From: JBJXGF01 sp046153015
GTDB taxonomy: Bacteria; Actinomycetota; Acidimicrobiia; Acidimicrobiales; CAIXPF01
Length of the DNA stretch: 8,411 bases
Direction: 5' to 3'
NCBI GenBank assembly: GCA_046153015.1
Contig: JBJXGF010000361.1
Span: forward strand, 1 to 8,411
Shown here piece by piece: positions 5,365 through 8,411 of this stretch. The notes under the pieces are model-generated. The model was not told the DNA's origin and did not search any database. It worked only from the letters and a program-made list of their open reading frames with translations. The stretch's first letter is position 1, and the number at the start of each line of letters is the position of its first letter. Both the position numbers and the translations under genes were made by a program.

Positions 5365-6560
5365 GCGGCGGGGCCGAGGCGCTCTGGGTGGTGCTGCCGC
5401 CCGGGCAGCGCCGCTCGGGCGAGTGGATCGACGACACGCTGCGCCGCCGCCTCGCCGAGCGGGGCCTCTCGGCCAAGGCGCCGGCGGCGGGCCGGTTCCC
5501 CCGCCAGCGGGTGGAGCTGTTCCGGGGGCCCGATGCGGCCGCCGCGGTGGACCGCGCCTTCTACGAACGGGGCTGGACCGACGGGCTGCCGATCGTGGCT
5601 CCCACCCTGGCGCGGGTCGAGGCGCTGGCCCGGGCGGCGGGGCGGGCGCTGGAGGACGATCTGGGCGAGCTGGCGCCGTTCGACGCGGTCGCCACCGTGG
5701 AGAAGGTGGCGGCCTGCGCGGCGATGGCCGGGTGCTGGCCCGAGCACTTCCCGCTGGTGGTGGCTGCGGTGGAGGCCGTGGCCTCCCCGGAGTTCAACCT
5801 GGCCGGCGTGCAGACCACCGACGAGAACGTGGCGCCGCTGCTGCTGGTGAGCGGACCGAGCGCCGCCGCCCTGGGGCTGAACAGCGGGTTCGGCGTGCTC
5901 GGTCCGGGTTGGCGGGCCAACGCAGTGATCGGCCGGGCGCTGCGCCTGGTGCTGCACTGCGTGGGCGGCGGCTGGCCCGCCGCGGTGTCCTACGCGGGCG
6001 CGGGGCAGCCGGGGCGCTACACGCTCTGCGTGGCCGAGAACGACGCGGTGTGCGCCGAGATCGGCTGGCCCACCGTGCGCGAGGAGCTCGGCTTCGGCGC
6101 CGGCGACGACGTGCTGGTGGTGCAGCGCGCCGAGACCGCGGTGAACGTGACCGGCGGGCTCGACGAGATCGCCTCGGTGATGAGCTCGGCGTGCTCGTTC
6201 TTCGCCGCGCTGCACCACGGGGTCAGCGCGGTGATGCTGGCCCCCTTCGTCGCCCGGGAGCTGGCCGCGCAGGGCCGGAGCAAGGCCGACGTGCGCGAGG
6301 AGCTGTGGCGGCGCGGCCGCCTGCCTGGCGAGCTGTGGCGCGGCTCGTGGATCCGCCGCCGGGTGCTGGGCGAGGCGACCGAGCGGACCGGGGGCTTGGA
6401 GGACCGCCAGGTGGTCCGCCGCCCGGAGGACCTGACCCTGTTCGTGGCCGGCGGCGACGCGCCGATCCCCCAGCACGTGTGGTTCCCGAGCTGGGGCTTC
6501 CCTCCCTGCCGCATCGCCCGGCCGGTGAAGGCCCCTGGCGGGGGCAGCGGCGGCGGGTGA
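5361..6560 (+). CDS. Paralogue of the selenoprotein's C-terminal domain, function unknown
   Basis: A 399-residue protein that matches the C-terminal part of the preceding selenoprotein over most of its length. Shared blocks are FYERGWTDGLPIVAPT (67-82; FYENRWSDGLPIVPPT next door), AAMAGCWPEHFP (120-131), LGLNSGFGVL (171-180), and CVAENDAVCAEIGWP (223-237). It has no UGSC motif and no in-frame TGA. Its first 55 residues differ from the partner, and the tail is a Gly/Ser-rich run (392-399). Cysteines at 119, 125, 200, 223, 231 and 278 are visible; C125 in MAGC is shared with the selenoprotein. There are no clear membrane segments. The chosen GTG at 5361 overlaps the selenoprotein stop (GTGA), which suggests coupled translation. 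GTG at 5388, 8 nt behind GAGG, is a real alternative and would remove nine residues. I do not recognise an assigned function. Tandem paralogy suggests a heteromeric complex with the selenoprotein (inference). Confidence 0.85.
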   Translation: MSGGAEALWVVLPPGQRRSGEWIDDTLRRRLAERGLSAKAPAAGRFPRQRVELFRGPDAAAAVDRAFYERGWTDGLPIVAPTLARVEALARAAGRALEDDLGELAPFDAVATVEKVAACAAMAGCWPEHFPLVVAAVEAVASPEFNLAGVQTTDENVAPLLLVSGPSAAALGLNSGFGVLGPGWRANAVIGRALRLVLHCVGGGWPAAVSYAGAGQPGRYTLCVAENDAVCAEIGWPTVREELGFGAGDDVLVVQRAETAVNVTGGLDEIASVMSSACSFFAALHHGVSAVMLAPFVARELAAQGRSKADVREELWRRGRLPGELWRGSWIRRRVLGEATERTGGLEDRQVVRRPEDLTLFVAGGDAPIPQHVWFPSWGFPPCRIARPVKAPGGGSGGG

Positions 6561-6571
6561 CGGCGCGAGCG

Positions 6572-6603
6572 GCTGCGAGGGGCGTTGCGGCGCCCCCCGC
6601 AGC
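6572..6603 (+). terminator. Strong GC hairpin after the operon, possible terminator
   Basis: Starting 12 nt after the stop of the last operon gene, GCTGCG (6572-6577) pairs with CGCAGC (6598-6603) and GGGGCG (6579-6584) with CGCCCC (6591-6596). One A/C mismatch separates the two stems and the loop is TTGCGG. No T-run follows, so it is not a canonical intrinsic terminator, but U-less hairpins are common at gene ends in high-GC actinomycetes. It could end the operon or protect the mRNA 3' end. Confidence 0.55.
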
Positions 6604-6654
6604 GTGGTCGCTCGCCCGCGACTCCCCCACATGGGCTGCGGATGGACGACGTGC

Positions 6655-6672
6655 CGATCGCTGACGCGATCG
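6655..6672. repeat. Short hairpin between convergent genes
   Basis: CGATCGC (6655-6661) and GCGATCG (6666-6672) are perfect inverted 7-bp arms around the 4-nt loop TGAC. The hairpin lies in the 172-bp gap between convergent genes. It may act with the neighbouring hairpins as a bidirectional termination zone; the role is inferred. Confidence 0.4.
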
Positions 6673-6713
6673 TGGGGTTAGTGGCGCGCCGCGCCGGGTC
6701 GGTTCCCGTGGTT

Positions 6714-6731
6714 CGTCGCGACGTCGCGACG
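6714..6731. repeat. Perfect 18-bp palindrome just past the WD40 gene stop
   Basis: CGTCGCGACGTCGCGACG is identical to its reverse complement and has no spacer. It ends 1 nt beyond the minus-strand stop codon of the WD40 gene (6733-6735). It may form a terminator-like hairpin for that gene or be a site for a dimeric DNA-binding protein or methylase. Its symmetry is seen; the role is not. Confidence 0.5.
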
Positions 6732-6732
6732 C

Positions 6733-8411
6733 TCAGGGAAGGGACAGCGCGGCTCGCAGTCCGGCCTCGACGCGGGCCGCGGCGGACCCCGCCCGTTCGT
6801 CGCCCTCGCCCGGCGCGTGCTCGGGGCAGATCACGCGATACGGGCGCTCGGCGCCGAGATGCGCCGCCCACTCGGCCCGGCTGAGGTTGCGCCCGGCCAA
6901 CGCGCACGCGGCCGGGAACAGGCCCTCGAGCACCGGCACGAGGTAGACGATGCCCTCGAAGGTGGCCACGGCCACGCTGGCCCCGTCGGGGGCGAAGGCC
7001 AGGTCGAACGCCAGGTTCTTGCGGAACGGCGCCGTCTCGGCTCGCCGCTCGGCCACGTTCCAGATCGTCACCACGCCGTCGATGGCCGCCACGGCGAGGC
7101 GGCGGCCGTCGGGGCTCCACCCGAGCCCCATCAGCGGCAGGGGCCGGTTGGTGAGCGTGACCGGCGCCGCCGCGAGGGCGGCCGGGTCGTACAGCGCCAC
7201 CGCGCCGTTGGTGAGCGCGGCGGCGATGCGGCGGCCGTCCGGGCTGAACGACAGACCCGTGGCCCGCGCCGGGAGCTGGACCTCGTCGGCCTGGCCGCCG
7301 TTCGCGTCCCAGAGGCGGAGCGCCTCGTCGTAGCCCACGCTCGCCACCACCGCGCCGTCGGGCCGCCACGCAACGGCGCTCACCGCGCTCTCCGCCCCCG
7401 CCTTGACCGGCCCGTGGGCGCCGAGCCTCGTGCGCTGCCCGGTCGCCACGTCCCACAGCTCGACGGCGTTGGCCTGGCCGCCGGCGGCCAGGCGGCCCCC
7501 GTCGGGGCTGAACGCCAACGAGTTCGTGTACCCCTCGGCTCGCAGCACGTGGCGGACCGCGCCGGTGGCGGCGTCCCACACCCGCACCGCGAAGTCGTCG
7601 CTGCCGGCGGCCAGCAGGGCGCCGTCGGGGCTCCAGGCCAGGCGGCGCAGCCAGTCGTTGTCCCAGTTCGGCGTGGCCCAGGGGGTCACGTGCCGGTCCT
7701 CGATCCGCAGCAGCTCGCTGCCGGCGCGGTCCCACACCCGCACGGTGCGATCGAAGCCGGCGGTGGCCACCCGCGCCCCGTCGGGCCGCCACGCGACGCC
7801 CCACACGGCGCAGAACCGTTGGTCCCACTCCCGCTCGGGTGTGCTCCCCGGCCCGCAGAAGCTCTGCTCGTGGCCGCGCAGCTCACGCCAGCTCCCCGCC
7901 GCGTCCCAGAGCTGCACGGTGTGCTCGCTGCCGGCGGAGAGCAGGCGGTCCTCGCTGCGAAAGGCCAGGCCCTCGACCGGGCTCGGGTGGCCGGCGAGGC
8001 GGCGGACCTCGTCCCCCCGGCGGCGGTCACGGGCCAGGTCCCACAGCACGATCGAGGCGTCGCCGCCGTCGCGTACGTTGGCGCCGCCGCCGCCGGCGGC
8101 GAGGCGCTGGCCCGATGGGCTCCACGCCAGCGCCCGCACCCGCTGGGCCGTGCGCAGCTCGGCCGGCTGCCCGTTGCTGTCCGGCGCGGGCGCGCCGGCG
8201 GCGAGATCGACGATGCGGACCACGCCCCGGTGCGCCCCGGGCGGCAACGACTCCGCCGATGCGAGCTCGCCGCCGATGGCCAACCGGCGCCCGTCGGGCG
8301 ACACGGCGAGCGCGCCGACCCAGCCGAGGGCGTCGGGCGCGAAGCCGCCCTCGGGGAGGCTCGCCGCGTCGGGCCGCCCGAGCGTCCAGCTCCGGACCTC
8401 GCCGGCGCCGG
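6733..8411 (-). CDS. WD40 repeat protein, 5' part outside the window (partial)
   Basis: The last 558 residues of a larger protein; the frame is open to the right edge, where a blade already ends (VRSWTLG), so the start is outside. About eleven blade ends can be counted, including VRIVDLAAG, IVLWDLARD, VQLWDAAGS, VRVWDRAGS, VRVWDAATG, VELWDVATG, LRLWDANGG, VALYDPAAL and VTIWNVAER, most preceded by a SPDGxxLA strand. This is more than one seven-bladed propeller. After the last blade comes ACALAGRNLSRAEWAAHLG...YRVICPE (about 500-529), a closing motif common in bacterial proteins that join an N-terminal signalling or STAND-type NTPase module to WD40 repeats. The visible part should bind proteins or a ligand; the effector is not in view. 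It converges on the selenoprotein operon and is probably unrelated. An internal GTG at 8304 is not the start because repeat sequence continues upstream of it. Confidence 0.9.
   Translation of the reverse strand, partial: GAGEVRSWTLGRPDAASLPEGGFAPDALGWVGALAVSPDGRRLAIGGELASAESLPPGAHRGVVRIVDLAAGAPAPDSNGQPAELRTAQRVRALAWSPSGQRLAAGGGGANVRDGGDASIVLWDLARDRRRGDEVRRLAGHPSPVEGLAFRSEDRLLSAGSEHTVQLWDAAGSWRELRGHEQSFCGPGSTPEREWDQRFCAVWGVAWRPDGARVATAGFDRTVRVWDRAGSELLRIEDRHVTPWATPNWDNDWLRRLAWSPDGALLAAGSDDFAVRVWDAATGAVRHVLRAEGYTNSLAFSPDGGRLAAGGQANAVELWDVATGQRTRLGAHGPVKAGAESAVSAVAWRPDGAVVASVGYDEALRLWDANGGQADEVQLPARATGLSFSPDGRRIAAALTNGAVALYDPAALAAAPVTLTNRPLPLMGLGWSPDGRRLAVAAIDGVVTIWNVAERRAETAPFRKNLAFDLAFAPDGASVAVATFEGIVYLVPVLEGLFPAACALAGRNLSRAEWAAHLGAERPYRVICPEHAPGEGDERAGSAAARVEAGLRAALSLP

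Noticed and set aside
5262..7828. Long minus-strand open frames (5262-6632 and 6017-7828)
   Set aside because: They are antisense to the paralogue gene or out of frame with the WD40 repeats; their translations are low-complexity without recognisable domains.
7060..8130. Recurring CCGTCGGG(G)CTCCA-like DNA repeats
   Set aside because: They are the coding of the repeated WSPDG/FSPDG strands of the WD40 blades, irregularly spaced, not a CRISPR array or mobile repeat.

Overview
The window is very GC-rich with almost exclusively G/C-ending codons. The gene set (SCO6745-like protein, DUF849/BKACE enzyme, several apparently leaderless genes behind TAnnnT boxes) points to a high-GC actinomycete, possibly of the Acidimicrobiia. 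The organism assignment is inference from composition and gene families. Every complete gene here ends in TGA, so UGA is a working stop codon in this genome.

Layout. On the minus strand, right to left, lie a DUF849/BKACE-type beta-keto acid cleavage enzyme (1430-2323), an SCO6745-family protein (447-1376) and a small SH3/KOW-like protein (10-414). A 55-bp divergent intergenic region (2324-2378) with a perfect 10-bp inverted repeat separates them from a tight plus-strand operon of four genes: VOC/extradiol-type protein (2379-2942), dienelactone hydrolase family protein (2945-3631), UGSC-family protein (3628-5364) and a paralogue of that protein's C-terminal part (5361-6560). Successive genes are 2 nt apart or overlap by 4 nt. 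Beyond a 172-bp gap with hairpins, a convergent minus-strand gene (6733 to the right edge, start outside the window) encodes a WD40 propeller protein.

The central observation is that the UGSC gene is interrupted by one in-frame TGA (3937-3939). It reads straight through as Cys-Sec-Gly-Ser-Cys, the signature of UGSC family (seleno)proteins, and continues in the same frame for 474 more residues. A SECIS-like stem-loop starts at the base after the TGA. A gene caller that treats TGA only as stop would split this into a 103-residue stub and a 5'-truncated protein. The product is best read as one 578-residue selenoprotein, in which a UGSC redox-type domain is fused to a large C-terminal domain that also occurs alone in the next gene.

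How the genes may work together (inference): VOC and dienelactone hydrolase proteins are common in ring-cleavage and small-molecule catabolic pathways, and BKACE enzymes cleave beta-keto acids with acetyl-CoA. The operon could be a catabolic or redox module in which the selenoprotein and its paralogue carry out an undescribed step. The substrate cannot be read from the sequence. No selenocysteine machinery gene (selA, selB, selC, selD) is in the window.
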